Of a stretch of 64,000 bases of DNA, positions 11,474 through 23,940 are shown piece after piece (the stretch's first letter is position 1; the number at the start of each line of letters is the position of its first letter). The notes beneath the pieces are model-generated. The model saw only the letters and a list, made by a program, of their open reading frames with translations. It ran no database searches and had not been told where the DNA came from. This DNA comes from Siphonodentalium dalli (lineage: Eukaryota > Mollusca > Scaphopoda > Gadilida > Siphonodentaliidae). The stretch lies in assembly GCA_032622095.1 (NCBI GenBank), contig CP136064.1, positions 186,106,209-186,170,208 of the forward strand, in the 5' to 3' direction. The position numbers and the translations under genes are program-made.

Positions 11474-12034
11474 TTGATAGAGCTGATTTCGGTTTGATAT
11501 CAAGATTGAGTCTTTCTGGGGAATTAGCATTTATTTACACAATACAAATATACGGACATTCCGGTATAGTTGGAATCCACCAAAACAATTGGACCTCCAG
11601 TTGTAATAGGTGAAACGTGACTGAATATTGGAATTCCAAATCATAGAATGCCATATCACAGTTTTACAAATTCTTATATACAAAGCATGAACAGGTGTGA
11701 ATTAACGACGCGAGATTAGATTAACAGATTTGCATATAAAATATCCGATCACCACAATGGCATTAGCAGTTTGACAAATAAGTTATTATTAAAAGTAAAG
11801 CTTAGAATACGTGCGATGAATGGTAATTAATGAGCACATGCTTGGGCAAGAATTAACAAGTTGCATAATAATAGCCAGCTGATTAATACAAAGAAATGTT
11901 GTAATTTGGAGAAAGCCTAATCTAACAAAGAAACGAACCTAACGCGAATACTTTAGAAACGAACCACACATCTGATAGAGTCAAATCAATGTAAATAAAC
12001 AATGAAATAATTGTCCAAAATTAGCACTCTGACA
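11474..12034 (-). repeat. 5' LTR
   Basis: Partner of 9914-10474, the same length, differing at roughly nine positions. It carries the promoter side of the element on the minus strand. Confidence 0.85.
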
Positions 12035-12039
12035 GTTGT

Positions 12040-12632
12040 CTCAAATTTTGTTTCAACTTTGAATTTGAAATAACGTTGGCGATTGGTCCAGTTTGCTCGT
12101 TGAAGTGAACATAGAAATATTAGAATATACATTTGAGACAACATTGAAAAACTAACTTTGAACATTGGAATAATATTGGGAAGCTATCGTTGAATTTTTT
12201 GACATTCGCTCAACGTTAAAATAATATTGGAATAAAAAAGTAATTTTTTTGTTATGTTCGCTCGATATGATCAACAACATTGAATTGAAAATGGGATAAT
12301 TTTGGAAAACTAATGTTGAATATTGGGACGATCACTCGATTTTGAAATAGCATTGGAATCCTAATGTTGATTTTGTTTTATGTTCGCTCAGCGTTGAAAT
12401 AACGCTGGAGGCCTAATGTTTAATTTCTGGACATTAATTTAGCGTTGAATCGACATTGGGATTACGTTTGAAAGCTAATGTTCACTTTTGTCAAGTTTTG
12501 TGATGTTCGATCAACATTGAAATAATGTTAGAAATCTAACAGTTTAAATTTGGACAATCGTTCAACAATGAATCAATGTTGAAATAAAGTTGGAAACCTA
12601 ATGTTGAATATCGAGATGTTATCTAATGTTGA
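12040..12632. repeat. Degenerate GTTGAA minisatellite, first part
   Basis: Diverged units of about 70-80 bp repeat the themes TTCGCTCAACGTTGAAATAA, CATTGGAA and CTAATGTTGAATxTTGGGA. The array continues at 13081-13160 after an inserted MITE. There is no coding potential. Confidence 0.6.
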
Positions 12633-13080
12633 ATTAAAGGTACTCAATCCGATTCGACGGTCCCCATATCATCAGATTCCAACAACAACACCATTTTTTT
12701 AAATGCCATTTCAGTTATCAGAAACGATTAATTGCCCAAAACAATGCTTTAGAACCACAGTTAACTATAAAATTGCCCAAAACCTGTTATTTATCAAAGT
12801 TTTTTTCAACAAAATTTTATTGGTTGTCAAATATCTGACACAAAAAGCCACTCGATTTGAGAGTTATCGATCTTCATCCGCTATCTTGTCAGATAAGTTC
12901 TTCTCGCCGACAGTTTACTGGGCCACTTGTAATTAAATTACTAGATTTAAAATATCGATATCTGATTACTCCTACTGTACCTTGATGGGTGGGTTCCTCG
13001 ACTCAAGTTTAATATTTTGTACCCCCGAAGCCAATGATATTGTAATTCGTGAGCGTTAATTCGGATTGAGTACCTTTAAT
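12633..13080. mobile_element. MITE with ATTAAAGGTACTCAATCC ends
   Basis: The 448 bp element begins ATTAAAGGTACTCAATCC and ends with its exact reverse complement. The minisatellite resumes on the other side, so it inserted into that array. Because the terminus itself begins with AT/TA-rich palindromic bases, the target duplication (TA or TTA) cannot be fixed. A half copy lies at 16790-17025. Confidence 0.65.
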
Positions 13081-13160
13081 GTGGGAAACCTAACACTGAA
13101 TGTTGATACATGCTGTACGTTGAATCTAAGTTGAAATATCAATTATCATGCCCTGACCGA
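13081..13160. repeat. Degenerate GTTGAA minisatellite, second part
   Basis: Resumes the units of 12040-12632 (AAACCTAACACTGAATGTTGA, ACGTTGAATCTAAGTTGAAAT) directly after the MITE. Confidence 0.55.
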
Positions 13161-14825
13161 GACGTTGCATGCAATTTTTTTATATGCACGATTTACTTTG
13201 CATTATACACAAAACTATAGTCCATTGTAATTGTTATAAACCACTATCTGGTAGTTTGATGAAACTTTTAATTTCCGATTCGATTCCTTTATTTGGGAAC
13301 CACCGGCGGTCCATCGTACATTCCTACTTTTATATTGTTTGTATATATTTGGCTATTCATAACACTGAAATTAATCGCTATGTTCATTCTAATGAACTCA
13401 CAAATATTATAACCATAACATTGCTGAGAACTGTGATGCTAATGGTATTCAATACATTGTGCTCATTATACCCCCTGCAACAATGTTGGGGTGGTATAGT
13501 GAAATCAGCTCGTCCATCGTTCGTGTGTGGACACAAATATGTCCGGAGTTTTTCTCAGACAGTCGTTTTTTTTATCAATTTCCGTGAAACTTGGCAGAGA
13601 CATCAACCACCATGGGAACCTGAGCACCTGCGATTATGGCGTCTGTCAGACTTTTTTGGTGGAGTTATCCCCCTTTTTCGACTTTAAACATATGGGGTAC
13701 CGTTTGTGAGTTGTGTGGTAAAAAATTGCACAACATTCTCAATCTGTCAATTAAGCCATGTTCCGATAATTGGAATCGGCTGCCAATGGTCGATAATAGC
13801 CCATCGAATATTAATCGTTACTCGCAATCAAATCGATTGCCAAAATAAAAAATCTGTTATATCAAAGCGCAATATGCACGCTTTAATAAAGCGTATACAC
13901 AATACAACCATTGCATTGACTGTAGAAAACATTTACATGTATAACAGTCTTAAAAGAATCATTACTAAATTCACCCTATGAGAATCTCATTCTGAAAATG
14001 CCAGACAAATTATACTCAGGCTTGGTTAATAATAACCCACTACATTCATGAGATAATAAACAACCAGATCATTCACTTTTATATATATCATGACCAAATA
14101 ATAGTGATGGCCAGCATATTCTTCCAAAATTAATAAGCGTGCCAGCACGTTTATTTGGTACCAAAGAGTACTATTTTTTACGCACCCAATATCATCCGAT
14201 TTACATGGAAAAAATCTTGTTTGGTACGTCTGTATTATCAGTGCTATCTTCTGTAATTTTTGTGTGAACAGAACTGAAGAAATCAGTCAATTATTTCGAC
14301 ATGACAACAAGCACAATGCTGACATCTGACAGCATTACCGGAATTTCCAAAACCTACATCGTACAACACTGCCTGTTATTAGTCTCACGATCCACTGTGA
14401 GGAATGAAGAAAATTACTACACCTATGGCTGATAAACACAAGTTTTACGCAACAAAATTCATTTGATAAGATTTTCAGACAATGCCACGACATTAACCCC
14501 CGATCAAAAAATATCTTTTACCATCCGCCATATTACGGTTTTTAAAACAACTGTTTTTTCCAGATATTATTTTTATCGCCGGGAAACGCAGCACCCACAC
14601 AGAAAAATTATTTCGATTTATAGTACCGGTATTCTTGCAAAAAGAAGTCACTCAACACGACAATAAAGGCTACCCAAACAACCACATATAAAAACTGTTC
14701 AAATATAACAGATGAGCATCACGACCAGCGTATTCAGATTTGCGTCGGGGAAATAATAATGGCAATATTGAATATACAGTGTCAGCGCTCAGGTGCTTAA
14801 TAGCCAATGCAATTTCCGTCCAGGA
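13161..14825. other. Intergenic, no gene recognised
   Basis: Contains a 172-residue open frame at 13169-13687 with no domain, skewed composition and a CCGTGAAACTTGGCAGAGACA segment typical of dispersed repeats. It was not accepted as a gene. The rest is AT-rich without assignable features. Confidence 0.5.
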
Positions 14826-14829
14826 CAAA

Positions 14830-15470
14830 ACAGAAGTACATGAGAAGGTACATGTATTGCAAGTCACCCCGACTAATACGAAGGTATCACCCCCTCCCCC
14901 TGAATTGGTATTGCAAGCCACCCGACTAATACAGAAGGTAATGCTATCGCGAGGGGCCCTGATTAAAACAGAACATAATGCTATTGCAAGTCGCCATGAC
15001 TAATCAATCCCATCGACAGTAGCACAAACAAATAAAGAAGATAATCCAAAAGTGAATCACCCCATATAATACAGAAGATAATGCTATCGCGAGTCGGCCC
15101 AACTAAAACAGAAGATAATGCTATTATGAGTAGCCCTGACTAAAACAGAAGCTATTAAATTCTATTGCGAGTCTTCACGATTAATAGATAATGTAATGCT
15201 ATCACGAATAGCACAGACTAAAACAGAAGGAAATATGTTATTGTGAGTCCTCCTGATTAATACAGAAGGCAATGCCATACTGAGTCGGCCCGATTCATAC
15301 AGATTATAAAAAGTAATGCTATCACGAGAAGCCCCGACTAAAACAGAAGGTACTGGTTTCGCCCCGAATAATACATCAGGTAATGCTATATCGAGAGTCG
15401 CACTGACTAAACCAAAAGGAAATGTTTTGTGAGTCGCCCTGAAGGGAATGCTATTATGTGGTGAATTTAT
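14830..15470. repeat. Minisatellite, about 37-48 bp unit
   Basis: Around a dozen diverged units share the pattern ACAGAAGGTAATGCTAT, then CGCGAGTCGCCCTGAC, then TAAA. Open frames across it on both strands repeat the same peptides and are artefacts of the array. Confidence 0.7.
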
Positions 15471-15503
15471 GATAATGGAATAACCCACCTATACAGTACC
15501 GTA

Positions 15504-15720
15504 CAGTAATGCCCTAATTAATCGACTCCATAATCACAGCAGAATTATGGGTAACTTTTCAGGATTTAGTCGGAAATATGGCTTGCTGCCATTCATCGGA
15601 AAGCTTTCGCCGAGAGCTTTCCGATGAATGGCCGCAAGCCATATTTCCGACTAAATCCTGAAAAGTTACCCATAATTCTGCTGTGGTTATGGAGTCGATT
15701 AATTAGGGCATTAAGTACTG
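15504..15720. mobile_element. Mariner-type MITE, copy 1
   Basis: Near-perfect hairpin of 217 bp beginning CAGTAATGCCCTAATTAATC and ending with a close complement, with TA on both sides (15502-15503 and 15721-15722). A TA duplication plus CAGT ends are typical of Tc1/mariner elements. The arms meet at GAAAGCTTTCGCCGAGAGCTTTC. No transposase is encoded. Confidence 0.75.
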
Positions 15721-15722
15721 TA

Positions 15723-16595
15723 GGCCCTTACCATTTCAGCCCTACAAATACATCTTTTTCTTTTCACTTGTTGCGACATAAATTATAATTGCATTCATGT
15801 CTTCGAATATTGTGTTGTCACATATTACTTAGTAGTCATAACTGGTAATGGGCCTACCTCGAATCGATTCATCACTACCATTCCATATAGTAATGATAGT
15901 AGTATGTATATAATATACAGGGTTGTGGTGCATTTAACACACTGTATACTTATATCTGGTTCTATTTTATGGTACTATGAATACGAACATTCTGTTGCAT
16001 GAGATTATCTAAATTGTACCCTCAGACTATCACCCCATGCCATCACTATTATAAGGCACCATCACTATAAATTTTTTTAAGGTAAAATACCACCTATCTA
16101 TGATTTCAGTTGTTTTTTATTTCTCTGTTGGAATCTTCTGAGACATAGATTTTTTCAAATGGTGATATTATAGTGTTTTAATCATATGTTATGGCATAGA
16201 TTGTTATTAACCGTATATGAAGGCTCTATAAAAAAACCCAAATAATTAGTGGCTCCAAAATTAGATGGGCCTTTAAAGTCATAATGTCACAATTGCTGTT
16301 CATCTCATACCGGTCTATCCAGCTACCGGTATATTCTGCTAATCAGGATGTTATGGCACTCCAGTATTCATTATATATCACAACTGTTATAACCCATAAT
16401 GACATTAAATTGCATGGAAACAGTAATTTATGGGCTGCGTGACGTGAATATCTATTGAGAAATAACATCATAATGTAATTGCGAAAACCAATAAAAATCT
16501 AATTTTTTGTTTTAATGTATTAAGTTATTTCCTTCATAAAAGGACTTTGTGATAAAGATCCTCTCAATACTAGTTTAGAATATAGAATTAACTTT
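15723..16595. other. Intergenic, no gene recognised
   Basis: AT-rich sequence with no recognisable gene or repeat family. Confidence 0.55.
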
Positions 16596-16599
16596 TAAA

Positions 16600-16745
16600 A
16601 TAACAAAAACCTTTGGAATAGCGAATCTTCGGAACAGTGAACCTTCAGAATAGTGAACCTTTGGAATAGCGAACATTCATAATAGCTAGAGAACCTTTGA
16701 AATAGTGAACTTTCAGAATAGCAAACCTTGGAATAAAGAATGTCC
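16600..16745. repeat. Short tandem repeat, about 17-19 bp unit
   Basis: About eight units of the form GAACCTTTGGAATAGC, with changes, run in a row. The 74-residue minus-strand frame here is the translation of this array. Confidence 0.7.
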
Positions 16746-16789
16746 CCAATATGGCCTACATGTATCACTAAAGTATCATGACATTTAAC

Positions 16790-17025
16790 CGCATTACCAC
16801 TTGATTTAGAGTTATCCATCTACATCCACAATTTTGTCCAAGACCCTCCATTTGATGACGGGTGTCTGGGACACATTATTACACCTCTCGAGAAATAACA
16901 AACTTCAAAAATTTATATCTGTTCAATCGGAGCTTTGATGGGTGTGTTCCAAGACTGGATTAAAGTATTTTTACCCCCGAAGCCAAGAAATGGTATTTGA
17001 TTGTATGGAGTACCTTTAACTTACA
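16790..17025. repeat. Half copy of the 12.6-13.1 kb MITE
   Basis: Matches the right half of 12633-13080, including TTGATGGGTG, TACCCCCGAAGCCAA and the terminal GGAGTACCTTTAA. No matching left terminus was found. Confidence 0.55.
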
Positions 17026-19898
17026 TTCTATGTGGGGGAAGGATACGCAAACCGATGAATAGAGCTGTGTTTCAGGCCAAGTCGAATTTGGTCAGGGTCC
17101 AATGATATTTGACAGAGTTATGTCAATTTTTCGACTTAGAAATTTTTACATGTATTTCATGCCATAAAAGTATAGTAAATTTGATCATAATTTCAAACTA
17201 GTTGGAAGTTCGTACATATATTGTGTGACAATAGTCGCTTGTACCAAATTAAAAAAAATAACTTCCAGATAGATTTTGAGAAATTCCATTTTGAAATATA
17301 ATTTTGGCAAAACATGCGCCTGACCCATAATTGGGTCACATGGTGTGTTTTTGGTTAACCCATTGCTTGTTCACACCGGATAAAATTGTTAACCAAATTT
17401 TTTATATGCCAGTTGCAGCCCTCTTAATTCAGATTGTTTGGCTTCGGCAATCTGCTACAGCAACAGTATGCCGTGGCCCAGTTTGCTTCAGCAAAATGCT
17501 TCGACAATGCTGATTGCCGTAGCCAATTATGAAGGCTGCAGTTGTATTATGTTATTTGTCTGTCAGTCCATTTGTTCATCCATGCTAACATTTGGCAACT
17601 ATGGGGTAATTATGGTATTTTGTCCAGCCCGTCATGGTTTTTTTATTTTTAAACTTAGCTCTACTAGGGCCCTAAGAATCTGAGTTTACAGTCAAATCAA
17701 ATTTTGAATGAGGGGATGAGGTTCGCGAATCAAATCTCAATTCGAATATATACAGCTACACGTATGCGCAAAATAATTGACCCCTTTAACGTGGATGTAG
17801 GCCGGTAATTACCGTTCGTACCACCAGTAAACCACAATCAAGTGGTATTACGTCGAATAATAGCGACTGACATGTGGTATCCATCAGTAGTCTTACCACG
17901 GTAATGATTTTTAACTGCGATAACCCAGTAAATAAATGCCAAATACATTTTTTGTGACTGCAATAACGGTAAATTCAATCTAGAAATTTTTAAACTCATC
18001 CACATTTGACCTACTAGTATGCCATGTTCAATCGCAAAGTATTTAGTTCACAAATACCATATCAGGGTATCTTTATTTTCATGTTAACTAAACACCTAGT
18101 AATTCAGTTAATACATGTACATTGTTTATTCAGCATAAAAGTATATGTATGAGGTTGGTCACTGCAACATTGCAATTGCATCAACAGTGCAGCTACGATT
18201 GTCCGTGTCTTTGAATATGTCAGTGGCTTGAAAGACATCTGACATTCAATTTGGCAGGTGTAGAAAAGTCATACCCACTCGCTTTTTGAAGCCTATATTT
18301 CTGAGTTGTATTTCTATCTGTTGTTAGGAGCATACCACCATGTGTGGCCAGGCTATAATCACAGTATAAAGGGTGCAGGTCTTATATTTCGGCGAGAATC
18401 CAATTCTAGATTCTCGTAAATATTCTCGCAAATTACCCTGGATTCTCATGAAAAAGTATGTATAGATTCTCACAAAATCAGATGAAATATATGGCCTGGG
18501 GTGATTGTGTTAAATTTGACACATACTAGTACCAGTACCTGTCCATTCTGTTTTTATTGATTTAAAATGCCTGCAGCCTTATGAAACAAAAAGTTCTGGC
18601 CATAGAGGTGGCCTTGTATGCCAGAGACTGGTCTTGTCAGCCAGAGAGGCAGCACATCGAATGGTAGGTGTGGTACTACCATGTGGAATTAGCTCAGTTA
18701 AATTAACCCATAAATACCAAATGTTGGTTCATCCGTCCATATGTTCGCTTTTGGTTGATAACATTAGATAGTCTCAACTGAAGGGAATGAAATTTTGTAT
18801 GTGGGTTGTGTCCACAAATTGTAACGCAGGTAAGTCCCTTTTTGTTCAAATTCGCAATAAATTTTCATCTCTCTAGCCCAAAAATACAAGTCAAGTTTAA
18901 ATATTTGGGTTTTGACCACCAATTTTCACCAGGGATATGCCATTTGTTGGAATTGCCACGACCAAGTCTAAATCGCCTGAGATAACTTGAGCAACACTTT
19001 TGAAAAAATGTTCAACTATCACATAACATTGCACAGTGAGTTTATGTGGTCAGCCATTCAAAATGTATCCACATGGCACATATTACTAATTAGCCCCTTC
19101 TAGATTTCAGTCAATGCTCAAAGGGGCTCGAGAAACAAATGATGAATAAATTTGCCAATAATATAAAAGTCCATATAACCATTTGTACATCTCATATAAA
19201 AGTAATAATACCCTGTATCTCCTACGATATGTGCCCGATTGGGTTAACATTTTGAACATACATGTATGTGGTAAATCCAGTACATGGAGTGAGTAAATTA
19301 TCCAATTTGATTTTCTAACTTTCTTCTAAATGTCGCTTCATTTGAATTTTTGCCATTATCAAAAACAAGTCTGGAAAATGTTTGTCATTGCTCCCTATGG
19401 GAGACTCGCATATATAAGATAATGCATTGGCACAGGGTTTTTTGTAAAATTTCAAGAAGCTCCATTCATGGATGGGTTGTACAGTAAAGTCATTGAGACA
19501 ATTTTGTTTTTTGATGATCGGTTGTCCGTATCATTTCTACAACACAATTATCACCTTATATTTACTTGGCTACACAATTTTAATGTGTGATCGCCACAGA
19601 ACATTTTTTTAAGAGTACATATATATATGTCCATATTTTGCTGTGGGTGTAGAGTGTTCTCGGATAGAATAAATATACCCAAAGCAAAAACTAAGCGAGG
19701 GGCACCTAATGGTTGAGTCTGGAATATTTGGCACTTAGAACGTGGCTAGATGGTTTGGTGGGGAGGGTCGACATCTTGGTACTCCCAACTGAAGCCCCCC
19801 CCCCCCAACCCCTTGAACGACACAAACTAAGTTTGCGTAATTCAATTTGCAAAACCCCATGGGGCTTGATTTTTCTGAACTTTTCCATCACATACTAC
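17026..19898. other. Intergenic, no gene recognised
   Basis: Long AT-rich stretch with only short frames. A cluster of ATTCTCG motifs is visible near 18400-18480. No domain, RNA gene or clear repeat boundary was recognised. Confidence 0.5.
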
Positions 19899-19900
19899 TA

Positions 19901-20089
19901 CAGTAATGCCCTAATTAATGGACTCCATAACCACAGCAGGATTTAGTCGGAAATATGGCTTGTTGTCATTCATTGGAAAGCTCTCGGAGAGCTTTCTGGT
20001 GAATGGCAACAAGCCACATTCCGACTAAATCCTGAAAGTTACCAATAATTCTGCTGTGGTTACGGAGTCGATTAATTATGGCATTACTG
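19901..20089. mobile_element. Mariner-type MITE, copy 2
   Basis: Same family as 15504-15720: starts CAGTAATGCC, ends GGCATTACTG, and is flanked by TA (19899-19900 and 20090-20091). It is shorter because of small internal deletions near the left arm. Confidence 0.75.
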
Positions 20090-20091
20090 TA

Positions 20092-21465
20092 AATGGTAGC
20101 ATATTCTAAATGGATCAGTAGTCTTGTGGCCACTATCCATGCAGGGGATGAAAAGGATGGTTCGGCCCAGTATGCGAATTTATTTAGATCTGAACCTGAA
20201 AATTACAACACCTAATTGTCTGTGATATTGATGAATGCCAGGGAAATTCGCACCCCAATTTATTGTGTTTTAAAAAATTAATTAAAGGCACGTGCGGCCT
20301 TAGTTGTCGAAAATATTCATATTTGTTCCAATCACCGTAAACATAAAAACATTAAAACGCATAAAGTTTCGTTCGTATATACCATGACCATCGCCTAAAC
20401 AGCATGTTATCATAAAAACCTACTATATTTTACCTAAGCAAGAGCCTGATTGTGTTACGGAAGACAGCACAATGCGACTGGCTAATCACACACAAATGGC
20501 ATAAACGCTCTTTATTAGTTCCATATCAGGAATTCACCAACAAAGAACGCTCTTTATGTTTACCATCATAATATAAACAGACACCAGAAAAGTAACTTTT
20601 TATGCTTTTGTTTACATAACAATGATGAAACATACGACCATAACATACTGTTTATGCGATATTTCTTATTTGTATACGGACAAAGTATGACTACATTTTG
20701 ATGTTCTTTCTGTTTGTGGCGGTTTTTGACGGCTGGAAATATTTTCACAGGATACCCACCGCCAAGGCCAACCGTACATTTAACAGCTTTAACTGGCCAC
20801 TGAGAACATCACAAGACAAATAGGTCGGACGGCCCGGTGGTTCTGAATATGAAAATTGTTCATTATTAGCATCTAGACTGGCCTCAAGATGTTCAAATTG
20901 GGGGAAATTTCCAACCTGATACCCACCAAAATGTTGGAAAATTGCCAACTAATGGCCATTTGAGTCCAAAGTTTTGCAAATGAAAGGAATATATGCAAAT
21001 GTTCTAAAATAAACAAATATGTCACTAATAAATTGAACATTGGAAAATCAAACCTAATTTTGGTATAATTTCCAACTAAATGTTGTGTGAGGTTTGGCTA
21101 TAGGGGGGGGGGGGGTAAGACCCCTGCATAACCAGCCCATGTCATCACGCCCCTGTCTGGCACCCCATGACAAAGGTGTGGTCTTGCATTCACTGATGAT
21201 GAGAAATCATCAATATTAGATTTTGTTGGAAAACAGGATGGGACCACAACCCCTAGCTTGTCCATCGGGGAGATCTGCAGTAATCTGCCCGGTAGATATA
21301 ATTGGGAGATATCCTGGTGCCACCCATATTGGAAAAGATATATTTTAAAAGTAGAAAACATACAGAAATCAAGGGGACAATAAGAATGTGCTCTCATAAC
21401 CACAAAACTACATGAAAGTCATCACAATCAACTCAAATACTATATACCATATATTCGGTCTCTAA
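20092..21465. other. Intergenic with two AACGCTCTTTAT copies
   Basis: No gene recognised. Exact AACGCTCTTTAT 12-mers occur at 20504-20515 and 20546-20557. A G run of about 12 lies near 21105. Confidence 0.5.
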
Positions 21466-21469
21466 AAGC

Positions 21470-21860
21470 CCTTAAAGTGATGTGAAACACCCCGGTAGGG
21501 TGGTCAAATAGAAGTGGAGAATAATCTTGTTCAAAGTAGTTATTTTTACAAATGTTATATCTAAATTGACAACAAACACTGTCATTCTTATATACTAATT
21601 CAATGCAGTGACTGCCGATGGCGAAATAATTTTCGTTAGTTTACCGCCGATAGATGCGTCCCGATTCTAGTAGTAAATATTAACAATTTAGCCCAGTTCA
21701 GACGATGTATTCAGTGGAGTGGTACGGTAGATTTGCTTGAGATTTTCGATGTTAGTAGAATGTTACATTCCTCCAGTTGGTGTAGCACCTGCATACTAAC
21801 TTATCAGTTTCACACACCCGAACAAGTACATAATATGTCTTTAAACACACTGGACATGCG
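21470..21860 (+). repeat. Dispersed 385 bp repeat, copy 1
   Basis: Direct repeat of 35262-35645, from CTTAAAGTGATGTGAAACAC to the AACAAGTACAT segment, with substitutions but few length changes. It has no long open frame, no terminal inverted repeat and no clear poly(A). It may be a short interspersed element or an ancient duplicated fragment. Confidence 0.7.
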
Positions 21861-23460
21861 ATGTCCTTGCGCTCCTGTTGCGCAAATTCTAATATAAAAA
21901 GTGTTTTCTATTTCAGACAAAGCTCAAACATACCGGTAACATCTGACCAGACAAAACATAGAAACCGCTAAACTAATTACCAGTCAAACAAGATAACCCT
22001 TCAAAATATAAGATAACACGGCCAACCACGGCAACATACACAATGGATAAATACACTGTCAAAAGCACAGCATTTTTTTTAACGGTAAAATCTGGCATAT
22101 ACCCATAGTTATATATAAACAGGCTACGGGCATCTGACCACAGGTCATTTGCATAAAAAAATTATATAATTCTTTCATTATTTCATTCCATCAAGGTACA
22201 AGTATCTTCAAAGGATTAAGTTGAAGTTTTGGGGCTGAGTAAGATTCTAAGAGGGAAGGTGGAATATTGACTTGAGAGCATAAAATATAACAAGAAAATG
22301 ACAATCATAGCCCAAATTGCGAAAAGTTGCCAAAGTGTAAGTATAGCTACATAGGCCTAAAACAAAATTTTGTTGTTTCCAGTAACATATGGTAGAAAAG
22401 TAGGGCAGGTGGAATACAATTGTTTCATTGTTTTTTTTGGAAACGACCACAATAAGATCATATGTGGATTATGGAATATATTCATTCTGAAAAATATGCC
22501 CATGGCAGCACAAAGTATATAATGGGACACAATTGGGCTGAAAGGGCATATCGCACATGTATTGGGAGGAATAAATGAAACCTATTATTTTTAATCAAAA
22601 ATGATTGCGACATCAACCTCAGATTGAACCAGGCCTATCAGTATGGAACCACTGTAATTAAAACACTGACTGTCAGAGTAAATAATATAGATGATGACTG
22701 ATCGGCACATGTATTAAGTACTTCGATCTGAGATATTTTGCACCAACATCATAAGGATCTCCTGGGCATTATCTCTAGTTGGGAGCGAATGATAGCTTCC
22801 GAAATTTGTTAAGGAATATGGTCGCCAGTGGCCATCTTGGATTTTACTCTTTTCATGACTAAATTCATTGGCACACCCAACAAGCCACATCCCTCATCAC
22901 TCATTAACTACAACACACATAATTATTATCCTCATAGTCATACTTGAAACCATTTTAATTCAGCTCTTTCTATACTAAATATTCACTAGCTACTAGTAGT
23001 AGTTTCCTCATATTATGTTTCAACAAAATTTGAACAATTTGGAGTTTTTAAAATTACAAAGAAGTAGATGAGTTGGGTGCCAAATGGTACATGCTTACCT
23101 CCCCAGTCAAGAATCAAATTATATGGCGTGAATTTGTGTCAAGATGGCAAACACATACCCTCATTCAATCAGGTTTGAGTATTTTCAATTTATAGTGAGA
23201 AATAGTAGGAAGTGAAAATGAAAAAATAGAGTAGTTTCTATGGTGTTGAATTGAAGGGGGAATTTGAAGAGTGCGAAATGTTTGAATGTTTGACCTTTGT
23301 TATTTCCAGGAGAAAGGACACATGTGCTATATCCCTAGTTGTTCCAAAATTTAAGCTGCATGCATTTTAAAGAATGTGATCAAAGGATTGTAGACTTGTT
23401 TTTGAGTTTTCATACAGTAAGTATACATTTATACTTTACCATTGGGACAGGCACACCACC
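21861..23460. other. Intergenic, one repeat fragment
   Basis: A fragment at 22815-22880 belongs to the AACATGGCCGCC family of 7.7-8.5 kb. Otherwise no gene or repeat recognised. Confidence 0.5.
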
Positions 23461-23465
23461 GGTAG

Positions 23466-23727
23466 CTTTACATCTTTTTATACTAAATACTCATTGATGA
23501 ATAGTTCCCTTAGAAAATATACAGATAATAAGGTCAATAAACAACATCTGGTTTGTTGGAACTTATTATCTGAACATTTCCTTCTTTTAAATAACTATTT
23601 TGGCACTGATATTATCTGTTATTATGTGATGATTATTCATGAACACCCCTCCAGATTAATAACAAGGAATTCCAATGTATACTTTCATAACTGATTAGGG
23701 AAAAGACATTAGTATAGAAAGGGTTAA
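23466..23727. mobile_element. MITE of the CTATACTAAATACTC family, copy 1
   Basis: Left end has TTTATACTAAATACTCATTG and right end has AGTATAGAAAGGGTTAA, an imperfect inverted pair. The interior resembles the copies at 38.5 and 41.2 kb (for example GTTCCCTTA near the left end, TATCTGAACATT inside). No transposase. Confidence 0.55.
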
Positions 23728-23833
23728 TGCTCTGCAAATAATACTGAGTAACAACTAACAACTGACTTTCATGTCAAATCCCAAAATCATCAACAAATTC
23801 TTGGTCTACTAGCAATGGAGCAAATATATGCCT

Positions 23834-23938
23834 GAGAGCTTTCCGATGAATGGCAACAAGCCATATTTCCGACTAAATCCTGAAACGTTACCCATAATTC
23901 TGCTGTGTTTAAGGAGTCGATTAATTAGAGCATTACTG
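23834..23938. mobile_element. Mariner-type MITE, solitary right arm
   Basis: Starts at the hairpin centre (GAGAGCTTTCCGATGAATGG) and runs to the terminal CATTACTG followed by TA. The left arm is missing, so this is a one-armed remnant of the family at 15.5 and 19.9 kb. Confidence 0.7.
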
Positions 23939-23940
23939 TA

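Larger units (their letters stand above)
9914..12034 (-). mobile_element. Internally deleted LTR retrotransposon
   Basis: Two 561 bp direct repeats (9914-10474, 11474-12034) flank about 1 kb. GTTGT occurs immediately outside both ends (9909-9913 and 12035-12039), a 5 bp target duplication. Read on the minus strand the LTRs start TGTCAGAG. The internal part has two overlapping frames and a purine-rich tract beside the 3' LTR, but no protease, reverse transcriptase, RNase H or integrase core. About nine differences between LTRs (roughly 1.6 percent by eye) indicate a fairly recent insertion. The retained chromodomain points to a Ty3/Gypsy ancestor, and the element would need proteins from a full copy to move. 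Confidence 0.85.

Noticed and set aside
13169-13687. 172-residue open frame
   Set aside because: No domain, biased composition, and repeat-like text in its 3' half; no supporting splice or promoter signal.
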